From positions 558,001-622,000 of the forward strand of contig NZ_AP024355.1 in the NCBI RefSeq assembly GCF_019704135.1: a DNA stretch of 64,000 bases, written 5' to 3'. Origin of the DNA: Desulfuromonas versatilis (GTDB taxonomy: Bacteria > Desulfobacterota > Desulfuromonadia > Desulfuromonadales > NIT-T3). This document shows, piece after piece, positions 16,778 through 25,678 of the stretch (positions within the stretch are counted from its first letter, which is position 1; each line of letters opens with the position of its first letter). Under the pieces are notes generated by a model. It searched no databases. It saw only the letters and a list, made by a program, of their open reading frames with translations, and was not told the DNA's origin. The translations under genes were made by a program, and so were the position numbers.

Positions 16778-19581
16778 GCCCCCTCCGCGGATATTGGAAC
16801 CCTGAGCGTGAATCGGCTTCCCTGCCCCTCTGTGCTGGTGAAATCGAAGCTCCCCAGCAACACCTCGGTCGCCAGCTTACGGGTCAGGTAGAGGCCCAGG
16901 CCGGTGCCGGGGACCCGCTTCTTCAGCGGCGAGTCGAGGCGGGTAAAGGGCTCGAGCAGCAGGCTGCGGTCCTGCTCGCGGATACCGACGCCGCTGTCCT
17001 CCACGGCGATTTCCACCTTCCCCGCATCGTGCAGCGGGGTGGCGGCGATCCGCACGAACCCTTTGTTGGTATATTTTACGGCGTTGCTCAGCAGGTTGAG
17101 CAGGCATTGCAGCAGCCGCACCCGATCGCCGAACATCTCCAGAGAGACCGACTCGACCTCCAGGCGCAAGCCCTTGGCAGCGGTTTCGGCGCTCAGCGCT
17201 TCCACTGCCTCGTCGATGACCTCCTGCAGGTTGAATCGCTGGTATTGAATGTCGAGCTGGCCGGCTTCGATCTTGGAGACGTCGATGACGTCGTTGATCA
17301 GGGCCAGCAGGTGGCGCCCCGAACGCAGCACGCTGGAGAGGTTCTCCTTCTGCTCCTCGTTGAGGGGGCCGGCCCACTCGTCGAGCAGGATGCTGGAGAA
17401 GCCGATGATCGAATTGAGCGGGGTGCGCAGCTCGTGGCTCATCGAGGCGATGAACAGCGATTTGAGCCGGTCCACCTCCTTGAGCCGCCGGTTGGCCTCG
17501 GCCAGTTCCCCGGTTTTGCGGTTCAGGTCGTGGATGACGGCGATCAGGGCCTGGCGGCTTTCCTGGAGTTCGGCGGTTCGCGTGCTGACCTGCTGCTCCA
17601 GGTCGGCGGCGTGCCTGCGGACCCGGTCGTGGAGCAGGGCGTTGTGCAGGCCGATGGCGGTCTGGCTGGCCAGGGTTTCGAGAAACACCGCCTGATCGGA
17701 GAAATTGACCCGATTGACCCAGCCGATGCTGAGTACCCCGAGCAGGCTTCCGGCGCTGACCAGGGGCAGGGCGGCGAAGGAGCGCACCCCGGCCTGCTTG
17801 CATTCCTCGAGGGTGCAGCGGCTGTCCAGGCGGATGTCGTGGGAAAAAATCGGCTTTTTCCCCCTGGCGGCCAGACCGCAGAGGCAGTTGCCGATCTGCT
17901 TCACCGCCGCCTCCTCGCGGGCGAAGCTGAGCCGGGAAGTGCGGTCCTGCTGCAGCACCAGCTGGTCGTTCTCCAGCAGGTAAAACAGCGCCAGGTCGGG
18001 CTGCAGCGACTCGAGGATGTCGTCGAGCGCCGCCTCGATCACCCTGGTCGGGGCCAGGCTGTTGCTGACCCGGCTGTTGAGCCGGTTGAGAATGGTCATC
18101 TCCTCGGCCCGTTTGCGCAATGCCTCCTCGGCCCGTTTGCGTTCGGAAATATCCTCCACCACCTTGATGAAGTACTTGGGTTCCCCCTGCAGCTCGCGCA
18201 CCAGGGCGACGGTCAGTTCGATCCAGATCGGTTCGCCGCTTTTGCGGATGAAGCGCTTGTCCATGGAGTAGGTGGTGATCTCTCCGGCGAGCATCTGCTG
18301 GACGCTGGCCAGATCGGCATCCAGGTCCTCGGAGTGGGTGATTTCCTGGAAGGTCAGCTCGAGCAGCTCCTGCTCCTGGTAGCCGACGATCTCGCACAGC
18401 CGTTGGTTGACCCGCAGCCAGTGGCCATCCGGGGAGACGTGGGCAAGGCCGACGGCCGCCTGCTCGAAGGTGGCGCGAAAGCGCTCCTCGCTCTCGCGCA
18501 GCGCCGACAGGGTCGACATGCGCTGGCGCTCCTGGTCCATCTTTTCCAGGGCAAAGGAGAGGTTGGCGGCGAGCTTTTCCAGCAGCCCCACCTCCTCGGC
18601 GTCGAAAAAACCTGTTTCGGTGGAGAAGATGCACAGCGTCCCGACCACCCGTCCCTGGGAGTGGATTGGGAAAATCGCCGAGGCTCGGTAACCGAGGCGG
18701 CGCGCCTCGGCGTGGATCGGGGCCATGCGGGGATCGGCGAAAATATCGTTGCAGACGAAATGTGCCCCCTTGCGGATGGCGTTCCAGGAGAGCTTGCGCC
18801 CCTCGGCGGTGCGGTTAACCACGGCGCTGAAGGCGCTCAGGTAGGCATGATCCATGCCGTGGCAGGCCACCGGGCGCACCTTGCGGGCGCCGTGGTCGGC
18901 CAGGCCGATCCAGGTCATGGCGAACAGGCCCTGCTCCACGCTCAGGCGGCAGGCCTGCTGGAGCAGCTCCTCGCGGTCGCGCACCTCCACCACCAGCTGA
19001 TTGATTTCGCTCAAGACCCGGTAAAGCCTGCCGATCCGCTGGGCCCTTCCGGCTTCGTCCTGGTCCCGGTTGCCCGGGCGCACCCGCAGGGAAAACCCTT
19101 CCAGCTTTCCTGCCGCAGGGCGCAGTGCCCTAAGCTCCAGGCGGGCGCGGAAGGTCGATCCGTCCCGGCGCCGGCACAGGCAGCTTGTCTCAAGGAAACC
19201 CAATTCCGTCGTGTCCTGCAGGGCTTGGTTGGCCATGGGGATGGTGGGGTCAGGGTCGGCCAGAAGCGCAGCCAGGGGCAGCCCTTCGGGCTCATCGGGC
19301 GAGATGCCGAACAGGCGCCGGGCGCCGGCATTGCACAGCAACATCCGTCCGTCGGGGGCGAGCAGGGCGAGAGGCGGGTCGCCTAAAGATTCAAACAGGG
19401 CGCGAAGGGGTTCCCCCTTGGAGGCAAGGGATTGGGGTCGGTCGAGATTGCCGGAAGGCGTCGGCATCGGGAAACTTCTCTGCTGGCTGATTTGACAATA
19501 CCCGGAAAGCGGTCCCGGCCCGGCGAAGGTGCATCGCTCCGCCTTACCGGCCAAGACCGAAGATGCTGAGTTGCATGTCAT
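16774..19581 (-). CDS. PAS/GAF multi-sensor histidine kinase
   Basis: This 935-residue soluble sensor kinase has a PAS domain (about 60-170), a GAF domain (about 185-340), a second PAS with PAC (about 350-475) and a second GAF (about 495-650). A coiled-coil then leads into HisKA with H716 in MSHELRTPLNS and HATPase with LLSNAVKY, DSGVGI and GTGLGLYL. Start: ATG at 19581 is preceded by AAGGA seven bases upstream; the frame from 19656 adds 25 residues and the later ATG at 19467 removes 38. It heads a three-gene operon with a single receiver and a hybrid kinase. Confidence 0.85.
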   Translation of the reverse strand: MTCNSASSVLAGKAERCTFAGPGPLSGYCQISQQRSFPMPTPSGNLDRPQSLASKGEPLRALFESLGDPPLALLAPDGRMLLCNAGARRLFGISPDEPEGLPLAALLADPDPTIPMANQALQDTTELGFLETSCLCRRRDGSTFRARLELRALRPAAGKLEGFSLRVRPGNRDQDEAGRAQRIGRLYRVLSEINQLVVEVRDREELLQQACRLSVEQGLFAMTWIGLADHGARKVRPVACHGMDHAYLSAFSAVVNRTAEGRKLSWNAIRKGAHFVCNDIFADPRMAPIHAEARRLGYRASAIFPIHSQGRVVGTLCIFSTETGFFDAEEVGLLEKLAANLSFALEKMDQERQRMSTLSALRESEERFRATFEQAAVGLAHVSPDGHWLRVNQRLCEIVGYQEQELLELTFQEITHSEDLDADLASVQQMLAGEITTYSMDKRFIRKSGEPIWIELTVALVRELQGEPKYFIKVVEDISERKRAEEALRKRAEEMTILNRLNSRVSNSLAPTRVIEAALDDILESLQPDLALFYLLENDQLVLQQDRTSRLSFAREEAAVKQIGNCLCGLAARGKKPIFSHDIRLDSRCTLEECKQAGVRSFAALPLVSAGSLLGVLSIGWVNRVNFSDQAVFLETLASQTAIGLHNALLHDRVRRHAADLEQQVSTRTAELQESRQALIAVIHDLNRKTGELAEANRRLKEVDRLKSLFIASMSHELRTPLNSIIGFSSILLDEWAGPLNEEQKENLSSVLRSGRHLLALINDVIDVSKIEAGQLDIQYQRFNLQEVIDEAVEALSAETAAKGLRLEVESVSLEMFGDRVRLLQCLLNLLSNAVKYTNKGFVRIAATPLHDAGKVEIAVEDSGVGIREQDRSLLLEPFTRLDSPLKKRVPGTGLGLYLTRKLATEVLLGSFDFTSTEGQGSRFTLRVPISAEGA

Positions 19582-19740
19582 TAAAATATCCTTCTCAATC
19601 GGGATTGACAACAAAAAAATGGAAAAAATCCATTGGCGCCGGGATGATCGGAGCATGGTTCAAGTTGAAATCGAAGGTCTTTTTGAAGGATAATCCGGCC
19701 AGGTCGAAGACCAGGATGTCAGAGGAGGAATGAGTCGGTT

Positions 19741-20598
19741 ATGGCGGAGAATTATGACCTGATGCTGCTGGGGATGTTGGTGGTTCTGGTGGCCCTGGGA
19801 CTGTTGCTGCTGGGGCGGCTGATCGCCAGACGCAGCGCGGCGCGTCCCGTATATGAAGCTGTCTCGCCATTGTTGGGCGAGGCCGAGCGGGTCCTGCTCG
19901 GGGCTTTGGAGCAGGCTCTGGGTGGGGGCTACCGGGTGCTGTGCCTGGTGCGCCTGGCCGACCTGGTCGGAGTGCGCAGCCAGTTGCGGGGAGGCCGACG
20001 CCAGAAAGCCCAGCAGGCCATCGACGGCGAAAGGGTCGACTTCGTGATCTGCCGCAGGGATGAGCTGTCCCCGGCGGCGGTTGTGGAGTTGGACAAGTCG
20101 GGCCGCTTCGGCGGCACCCGGGAAGGCCGCGATGCCCTGGTGGCCCTGGCTCTGGAGCAGGCGGGAGTCCCCCTGGTGCGGGTGCCGGCCCAGGGTGCCT
20201 ACGCGGTGGAGGAACTCAAGGGGCGGCTCAAGCCGCTGCTGCAGCCCGGCGCCGCGTTTGCCGGGGGAGCGCTCCCGGCCGAGGACGAATGGACGCTGGG
20301 GCGGGTCTCCGCGGGGTGGGAAGACGAGCCGGAGGACTGGGGCTTCGAAAATGGCCGCCGCCACCCCCGGCCGGCTCCCGCCGAAACCCGGGCGGAAACG
20401 CCGCGGGTGGCGGCAAGGGTCGCCGCGACCCCGGCGGGATCGCCACAGGAGCACAGGCCGCGCTGCCCGGCCTGCGGCGCCGAGATGATCCGGCGGCGGG
20501 TGACCGAGGGGAAAAACGCCGGCACCATCTTCTGGGGGTGTTCCGGGTTCCCCGAGTGCCGCAAGGTGCTGCCCATCGACAAGAGCCAGTCAGCATGA
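19741..20598 (+). CDS. Membrane-anchored DUF2726 nuclease-like protein with topoisomerase-type zinc finger
   Basis: This 285-residue protein has an N-terminal transmembrane helix (8-27) and a DUF2726 domain (about 45-165), which has restriction-endonuclease-like features: DFVICRRDELSPAAVVELD, with D, E and D spaced as in that fold. A Pro/Ala-rich linker leads to a C-terminal zf-C4_Topoisom domain starting CPACGAEM with a second pair C-x6-C in FWGCSGFPECRK. DNA binding or repair at the membrane is possible but unproven. GGAGGA precedes the start at 19741. A strong terminator overlaps its stop. Confidence 0.8.
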   Translation: MAENYDLMLLGMLVVLVALGLLLLGRLIARRSAARPVYEAVSPLLGEAERVLLGALEQALGGGYRVLCLVRLADLVGVRSQLRGGRRQKAQQAIDGERVDFVICRRDELSPAAVVELDKSGRFGGTREGRDALVALALEQAGVPLVRVPAQGAYAVEELKGRLKPLLQPGAAFAGGALPAEDEWTLGRVSAGWEDEPEDWGFENGRRHPRPAPAETRAETPRVAARVAATPAGSPQEHRPRCPACGAEMIRRRVTEGKNAGTIFWGCSGFPECRKVLPIDKSQSA

Positions 20599-20630
20599 GA
20601 GAAAGGGGGCCGCGGCCCCCTTTCTCTTTT
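20599..20630 (+). terminator. Intrinsic terminator after the DUF2726 gene
   Basis: A 13-bp perfect stem (20599-20611 with 20614-20626, core GGGGGCC/GGCCCCC) is followed by TTTT (20627-20630). It starts at the base after the TGA stop and separates this gene from icmF. Confidence 0.85.
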
Positions 20631-20725
20631 CCCGGCACCCCCCGTAAAGCCAATTGCCGGGGCAGCGCCCTTTCGCCGGGGAAGCGGGTATACTGGAGTC
20701 TGAAACCAGGATCCAGGAGATTCGC

Positions 20726-23700
20726 ATGAACGGGCGGCCCATTCGCATCCTGACCGGGGTGGCGGCCTTCGACGGCCACGACGCCTCGGTGCTGGCGCTC
20801 AACCGGGCTCTGCTGGTCGGGGCGCGGCCGCTGGAGGTGGTCTACCTCGGCTTCAACATGACCGGCGAGCAGATCGCCGCGGCGGCGCTGCAGGAGGATG
20901 TCGACGCGGTGGCGATCAGCTCCTACAACGGCGGCCACCTGCAGTTCTTCCCCTACCTGGTCAGGCGCCTGGCCGAATTGGGGATGGCGCGCACCCAGGT
21001 CTTCGGCGGCGGGGGCGGCACCATCCTGCCCGAGGACGCGGCGACCCTCGAAGAGGCTGGCGTGGCCAAGATCTACGGTCCCGGCTGGGCCCTGGACGCC
21101 ATCGCCGAAGACCTGCTCGAGCGGATCGCCGGGCGGGCCGGAGAGCCGGCGGCGAGTCCCGACCCCGATGGCTGGCCCGGCGCGATGCCGCCGGCCGCCG
21201 AGCTGACCCGCCTGCTGAGCCTCGCCGAGCGGGGGGGCGAGGCGGCCCTGGGCCCCTACGGCGGGTGGCTGGAGCAGGCCGCGGACTCCCCTTCCCGGGT
21301 GCTCGCCCTGGCCGGCGACGGCGGCAGCGGCAAGAGCACGCTGATCGACGAGCTGGTGGGGCGCTTTCTCGAAACCTTCCCCCAAAAGAAAATCGCCATT
21401 CTCGCCAACGACCCCACCACCCGCTCGGGCCAGGCGGCCACCGCCTTTCTCGCCGACCGGGTGCGCATGAACCACATCTACGACGGGCGCGTCTGGCTGC
21501 GCAGCGTCGCCACCGGCAGCGCCTACGCGCCCCTGAGCCCGGCCCTGCCGCACCTGCTGCAGGTGCTGCGCGCGGCGCGCTTCGACCTGGTGATCGTCGA
21601 AACGCCGGGCACCGGCCAGACCGGCCTCGACCTGGCGGCCCTGCAGGCCGACCTGCTGGTCTACCTGAAGACCCGCGAGTACGGCAGCGGCCTGCAGCTG
21701 CAGAAGGACCAGCTGCTGCGCGACGCCGACCTGGTGGTGCTGAACAAGGCCGACCTGGAGGGGGCCGAGTCGGCCTTCGCCGAGATGCGCTCGGTGCTGC
21801 AGGAGCAGGGGAAGCCCGCTGCCCTGTTCCCCGCCACCGCCAAGGCGGCCCGTGACCCGGGCCTCGACCGGCTGTTCGCCGTCCTCTGCCGGCGCCTCGG
21901 CTGGCCGGCGGCGGAGGGCCCCGCCGAGCGGGACATCTTCCGCTACGCCCGCCACAGCCTGCTGGTCCCCCACCGGCGCCGCGCCTACCTGGCCGAGATC
22001 GCCGAGCAGGTCCGCGACTACGACCGCTGGGCCAGGGAGCAGATCGAGTTGGTGCGCCGCGACCCCGGCGATCTGCAGCGCCTCGATCCGGCCTGCGCCC
22101 GGCTGCTGCGTGAGTGGCCCGAGCGGTGGCGGCAGCTCTCGCTGCAGGCCGCCGGCCGCTGCGGCATGGAGCCGCATGTGGAAACCCCCAACGGCCTGCA
22201 GCTGCCGCGGGTGGCCCTGCCCAACCCCGAGGACCGCGCCGAGGCGCTGCGTTTCCTGCTCGAGGAGGGGCTTCCCGGCTGCTTCCCCTTCGCCACCGGC
22301 ATCCACCCCTACCGGCCGGCCAGCGCCGGCGAGACCACCCGCCAGTTCGCCGGGCTGCGCGGCCCCGAGCAGACCAACCAGCGCCTGCACTACCTGGCCC
22401 GCGGGGTGGCCAAGCCGAGGCTCTCCATCGCCTTCGACGGCATCACCCTCTACGGCGCCGACAGCGACGACGACCCGGCGAGTCTCGGCAAGATCGGCGA
22501 GGGGGGCGTGGCCATCGACACCTGGGAGGACATGAAACTGGTTCTCGAGGGGTTCCAGATCCCCGAGATCAGCACCTCGATGACCATCAACGGGCCGGCC
22601 CCGGTGCTGCTCGCCATGTACTTCGTCGCCGCCGGCGCGATCGAGCGCGAACGGCTCGAGGCCGAGCGTGGCCGGGCGCTGAGCGCCGAGGAGGCCCGGG
22701 ATCTCGACCGGCAGCTGCGGCACAGCCTGCGCGGCACGGTGCAGGCCGACATCCTCAAGGAGGTGCAGGCGCAGAACGAGAGCATCTTCCAGCCCGACTT
22801 CGCCGTCAGGCTGCTCGGCGACGTGCAGCAGTGGTTCATCGACCACGAGGTGAAAAAGTTCTACTCGCTGAGCATTTCCGGTTATCATATCGGCGAGGCC
22901 GGCGCCAGCCCGGTGCAGGAGCTCGCCTTCACCCTGGCCAACGGCTTCACCTACGTCGAGAACTTCCGCGCCCGGGGGATGGCGGTGGACGACTTCGCCC
23001 CGAGCCTGTCGTTCTTCTTCAAGGTCTCCCACGAGGCCGAGTGGCTCGCCTATGGCGCGGTCTGCCGCAAAATCTGGGCGATCGCCCTGCGCGAGGTCTA
23101 CCGCGGCGGCGAGGCGGCCCAGAAATTCAAGTTCCACACCCAGACCTCGGGGCGGGCCCTGCAGGCCGAGGAGTGGGACACCCTCAACCCGGTGCGGCTG
23201 ACCTATCACGCCCTGCTGGGGATGCTCGCCAACAGCAACTCGCTGCACGTCGACTCGGCCGATGAGCCGATGACCACCCCGGGCGAGAAGTGGGTGCGCC
23301 AGGCGACGATGATCCCCAACTACCTGCGCGAGGAGGCCGAGGGGTTCCTCATCCAGAACCTGCTCTCCGGCTCCTACGCCTTTCGCACCCTGCTGCGCGA
23401 GGTGCAGGAGCAGGTGCTGCAGGAGTTCGAGCGCATCGACCAGCTCGGCGGGGTCGGGCCGGCCACCGAGCAGGGCTACCAGCGCCGCTGCATCGCCGAG
23501 AACAGCGCCAAATACGAGCGCGAGCGGCGCCGCAGCGGAAAAGACGACCCGCAGGGGCCGCGCCGCCGGATCATCGGCTACAATATGCACGAACTCCCCG
23601 AGGGGCACCCCGACCGCTATCCCCCCGTGGCCGAGGTGGTCCGTCCCGACCCGGCCGACTGGGAGCGGCAACTGGCACGGCTCAGGGATTTCCGCGAGCG

Positions 23701-23863
23701 CCACGCCGAGGACGCTCCCGAGGCCCTGGCCCGGCTGAAAAAGGTCGCCCTCGAGGGGGGCAACGTCTTCGGCGAACTGCTCGAGACCGTCCGCCACGCC
23801 TCACTGGGGCAGATCACCCGCACCCTGGCCGAGGTCGGGGGGCGGTATCGGAAGATGGTTTAG
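20726..23863 (+). CDS. icmF: IcmF, fused isobutyryl-CoA mutase with built-in G-protein chaperone
   Basis: This adenosylcobalamin enzyme interconverts isobutyryl-CoA and n-butyryl-CoA (some homologues also accept isovaleryl-/pivalyl-CoA). The 1045-residue protein has the three-part IcmF order. First is a B12-binding domain with DGHDAS (16-21) and its downstream SxL-GG loops. Next is a MeaI-type GTPase with Walker A GDGGSGKST (197-205), NDPTTR and NKAD. Last is a mutase TIM barrel from about 500, with TTRQFAG and STSMTINGPAP. Start: ATG 20726 follows CCAGGAG; the longer frame from 20654 covers a probable promoter (TATACT at 20689-20694). It is followed by the adenosyltransferase gene that would load its cofactor. 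Confidence 0.93.
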   Translation: MNGRPIRILTGVAAFDGHDASVLALNRALLVGARPLEVVYLGFNMTGEQIAAAALQEDVDAVAISSYNGGHLQFFPYLVRRLAELGMARTQVFGGGGGTILPEDAATLEEAGVAKIYGPGWALDAIAEDLLERIAGRAGEPAASPDPDGWPGAMPPAAELTRLLSLAERGGEAALGPYGGWLEQAADSPSRVLALAGDGGSGKSTLIDELVGRFLETFPQKKIAILANDPTTRSGQAATAFLADRVRMNHIYDGRVWLRSVATGSAYAPLSPALPHLLQVLRAARFDLVIVETPGTGQTGLDLAALQADLLVYLKTREYGSGLQLQKDQLLRDADLVVLNKADLEGAESAFAEMRSVLQEQGKPAALFPATAKAARDPGLDRLFAVLCRRLGWPAAEGPAERDIFRYARHSLLVPHRRRAYLAEIAEQVRDYDRWAREQIELVRRDPGDLQRLDPACARLLREWPERWRQLSLQAAGRCGMEPHVETPNGLQLPRVALPNPEDRAEALRFLLEEGLPGCFPFATGIHPYRPASAGETTRQFAGLRGPEQTNQRLHYLARGVAKPRLSIAFDGITLYGADSDDDPASLGKIGEGGVAIDTWEDMKLVLEGFQIPEISTSMTINGPAPVLLAMYFVAAGAIERERLEAERGRALSAEEARDLDRQLRHSLRGTVQADILKEVQAQNESIFQPDFAVRLLGDVQQWFIDHEVKKFYSLSISGYHIGEAGASPVQELAFTLANGFTYVENFRARGMAVDDFAPSLSFFFKVSHEAEWLAYGAVCRKIWAIALREVYRGGEAAQKFKFHTQTSGRALQAEEWDTLNPVRLTYHALLGMLANSNSLHVDSADEPMTTPGEKWVRQATMIPNYLREEAEGFLIQNLLSGSYAFRTLLREVQEQVLQEFERIDQLGGVGPATEQGYQRRCIAENSAKYERERRRSGKDDPQGPRRRIIGYNMHELPEGHPDRYPPVAEVVRPDPADWERQLARLRDFRERHAEDAPEALARLKKVALEGGNVFGELLETVRHASLGQITRTLAEVGGRYRKMV

Positions 23864-23896
23864 GACTGCCGGCAGGGGGCGGCTAAAGGTGGGGCC

Positions 23897-23950
23897 CCGG
23901 CCGCCTTTAATCAAACCGATCGGTCCGATCCGACCGATCCGACGGATCGG
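23897..23950. repeat. Palindrome-rich dispersed repeat, copy 1
   Basis: The short gap between icmF and the adenosyltransferase gene holds overlapping palindromes built from GATCGGTCCGATC (23918-23930) and CCGATCCGACGG-type steps, flanked by CCGGCCGCC. The same 13-base core and the CCGGCCGC flank occur at 58615-58660 in a different context. It could fold strongly in mRNA between the two genes. Confidence 0.65.
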
Positions 23951-24005
23951 AGGTGGCCGAAGCCTGGCCGCAAACCGAAAAACTTCAAAGAAGAAAGAGC
24001 ACTCA

Positions 24006-24614
24006 ATGACCGAAGAAAAACCACAGGAAACCTGGCGCAAGCGCGGCAGCGCCCCCGAGCGTATCGACCACTACCAGCCCAAGGAGCGCCGGGGGCTGAC
24101 CGTGGTCATCACCGGCCACGGCAAGGGCAAGACCACCTCGGCCATGGGGATGGTGCTGCGCGCCTGCGGCCACGGCATGAAGGTCTGCATCATCCAGTTC
24201 ATGAAGGGCGACCTCTACTCGGGGGAGTGGGACGGGCTGAAGATGCTTGACTGCGGCCTGGAGCACTACGCCACCGGCAAGGGGTTCTGCGGCCTGCAGG
24301 GCAACCCCTACTCGAAGAACGAGCACCGCGCCAACGCCCAGGACGCCCTCGATCTGGCCCGCGAAAAGATGGCCTCGGGGCGCTTCGACCTGCTGGTGCT
24401 CGACGAGCTCAACAACGCCCTCAAGCTGCGCCTGGTCGACCTGGAGCAGGTGCTGGAGCTGGTGAAGGGCAAGCCGTCGCTGCTGCACCTGGTCCTCACC
24501 GGGCGCGACGCCCACCCCGAGGTGATCGAGCTGGCCGACACGGTCAGCGAGGTGCGTGAGATCAAGCACGCCTACCGCAAGAACATCGAACCCCAACCCG
24601 GCATCGACTACTGA
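24006..24614 (+). CDS. cobO: Corrinoid adenosyltransferase (CobO/BtuR type)
   Basis: This enzyme transfers the 5'-deoxyadenosyl group of ATP to cob(I)alamin. The 202-residue protein has P-loop GHGKGKTT (37-44) and the family motifs GMKVCIIQFMKG, DLLVLDELNNAL and LTGRDAHP. The start at 24006 is preceded by an A/G-rich site (AAAGAAGAAAGAG). It lies just after icmF, which needs adenosylcobalamin, so the pair is a functional unit; other B12 synthesis genes are absent from the window. Confidence 0.93.
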   Translation: MTEEKPQETWRKRGSAPERIDHYQPKERRGLTVVITGHGKGKTTSAMGMVLRACGHGMKVCIIQFMKGDLYSGEWDGLKMLDCGLEHYATGKGFCGLQGNPYSKNEHRANAQDALDLAREKMASGRFDLLVLDELNNALKLRLVDLEQVLELVKGKPSLLHLVLTGRDAHPEVIELADTVSEVREIKHAYRKNIEPQPGIDY

Positions 24615-24622
24615 TTGGCGCC

Positions 24623-25624
24623 ATGGCCGGCAGAACCCTCACCGCCCTCAAGCTGCTGTTCCGGAGCGCCCTGTGGCTGCTGGCCCTGGGGGTGATCGCG
24701 GTGCTGGTGCTGCGCTGGTTCACCGGCAGCCGCTTCGCCCCGGTGCGCCTGGTCGATTACTTCACCCCCTGGCTGCTGGTCCCCCTGCTGCCGGCTCTTG
24801 CCGCAGCCCTGGTGGCCGGGCGCCGCTGGCTGTCGGCGTTTCTGCTGGTGCCGGTGCTGTATGTCGGGATCGTCTATGCCCCGCTGTTTCTTCCTGCGGG
24901 CAATCGGGCCGAGGCGAAGGGTCCCACCTTCAAGGTCATGAGCTACAATGTCTGGTCGCACAATCCCCACCTCCAGGAGATCGCCGCGGTGGTCGCCGAA
25001 GAAAGACCGGACATCCTGCTGCTGCAGGAGCTGACCCCGGAACGCTACCCCGTGCTGCGCGGATACCTTGAGGAGCTCTACCCCGGCCAGGCTCTGCACG
25101 AGGTCTACGACCCCCGGCTGCTGCAGGCGGTGTTCAGCCGCTATCCCCTGCCGGCGTACCGCGCTTTGCCGGGCAAGGGGAAAACTCTCGAGGTGGTGGT
25201 GGTCACTCCCCAGGGGGAGTTGACCCTTTACAACTCGCATTTTCTGCGCAGCGGCGACTGGACCAGGCGCCATTCCCAGATCGCCTCCCTGCTGGCCGAG
25301 GGCCTGGCGAACGCTGCCGGCCCGGTGATCCTGGCCGGGGATTTCAACACCTCGGAGCGCACCGAGACCTACCGGCTGATCACCGGTTCCCTGAAAAACG
25401 CCCACTGGGAGGCGGGCCGCGGATTCGGCTTCACTTTTCCGGCCTACGGCTCCTGCCGGGTGGTGGCCTGCCAGGTGCCGCCCATGGTGCGCATCGACCA
25501 CATCTTCTACAACGACCTGCTGCTCGTCCGCAGCGCCGGCACCGTCCAGCGCTCCGGCGGCGCCGACCACCTGCCGGTGGTGGCGGAATTTTCCATGCTG
25601 AAAAAGGGCCAGGAAATCCGCTAG
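24623..25624 (+). CDS. Membrane-anchored endonuclease/exonuclease/phosphatase family protein
   Basis: This 333-residue protein has three N-terminal membrane helices (about 13-33, 48-68, 72-92) and a C-terminal EEP domain. It shows the catalytic sequence set: SYNVWSHN, Glu of LLLQELTP, NSHFL, GDFN and the terminal ADHLPVV. The EEP fold cleaves phosphodiesters; in this three-helix form the substrate is unknown and could be lipid or nucleic acid. It begins eight bases after the adenosyltransferase stop. Confidence 0.82.
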   Translation: MAGRTLTALKLLFRSALWLLALGVIAVLVLRWFTGSRFAPVRLVDYFTPWLLVPLLPALAAALVAGRRWLSAFLLVPVLYVGIVYAPLFLPAGNRAEAKGPTFKVMSYNVWSHNPHLQEIAAVVAEERPDILLLQELTPERYPVLRGYLEELYPGQALHEVYDPRLLQAVFSRYPLPAYRALPGKGKTLEVVVVTPQGELTLYNSHFLRSGDWTRRHSQIASLLAEGLANAAGPVILAGDFNTSERTETYRLITGSLKNAHWEAGRGFGFTFPAYGSCRVVACQVPPMVRIDHIFYNDLLLVRSAGTVQRSGGADHLPVVAEFSMLKKGQEIR

Positions 25625-25678
25625 AATATTCCGCGGCCGGGCCTCGTCCCGGATCAATCTCAGGGAGGAACACCACCG

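Noticed and set aside
17029-19386. 785-residue plus-strand open frame across the PAS/GAF kinase
   Set aside because: Antisense to a kinase with complete HisKA and HATPase motifs.
20228-23797. 1189-residue open frame on the minus strand across icmF
   Set aside because: It is antisense to IcmF, which has all expected motifs. Its predicted protein is a low-complexity mix of Gly, Ala, Arg, Gln and His typical of the complementary frame of high-GC genes.
24006-24614. Corrinoid adenosyltransferase start at 23889
   Set aside because: The extra 39 residues translate the palindromic repeat (IGPIRPIRRIGG) and do not fit the family.
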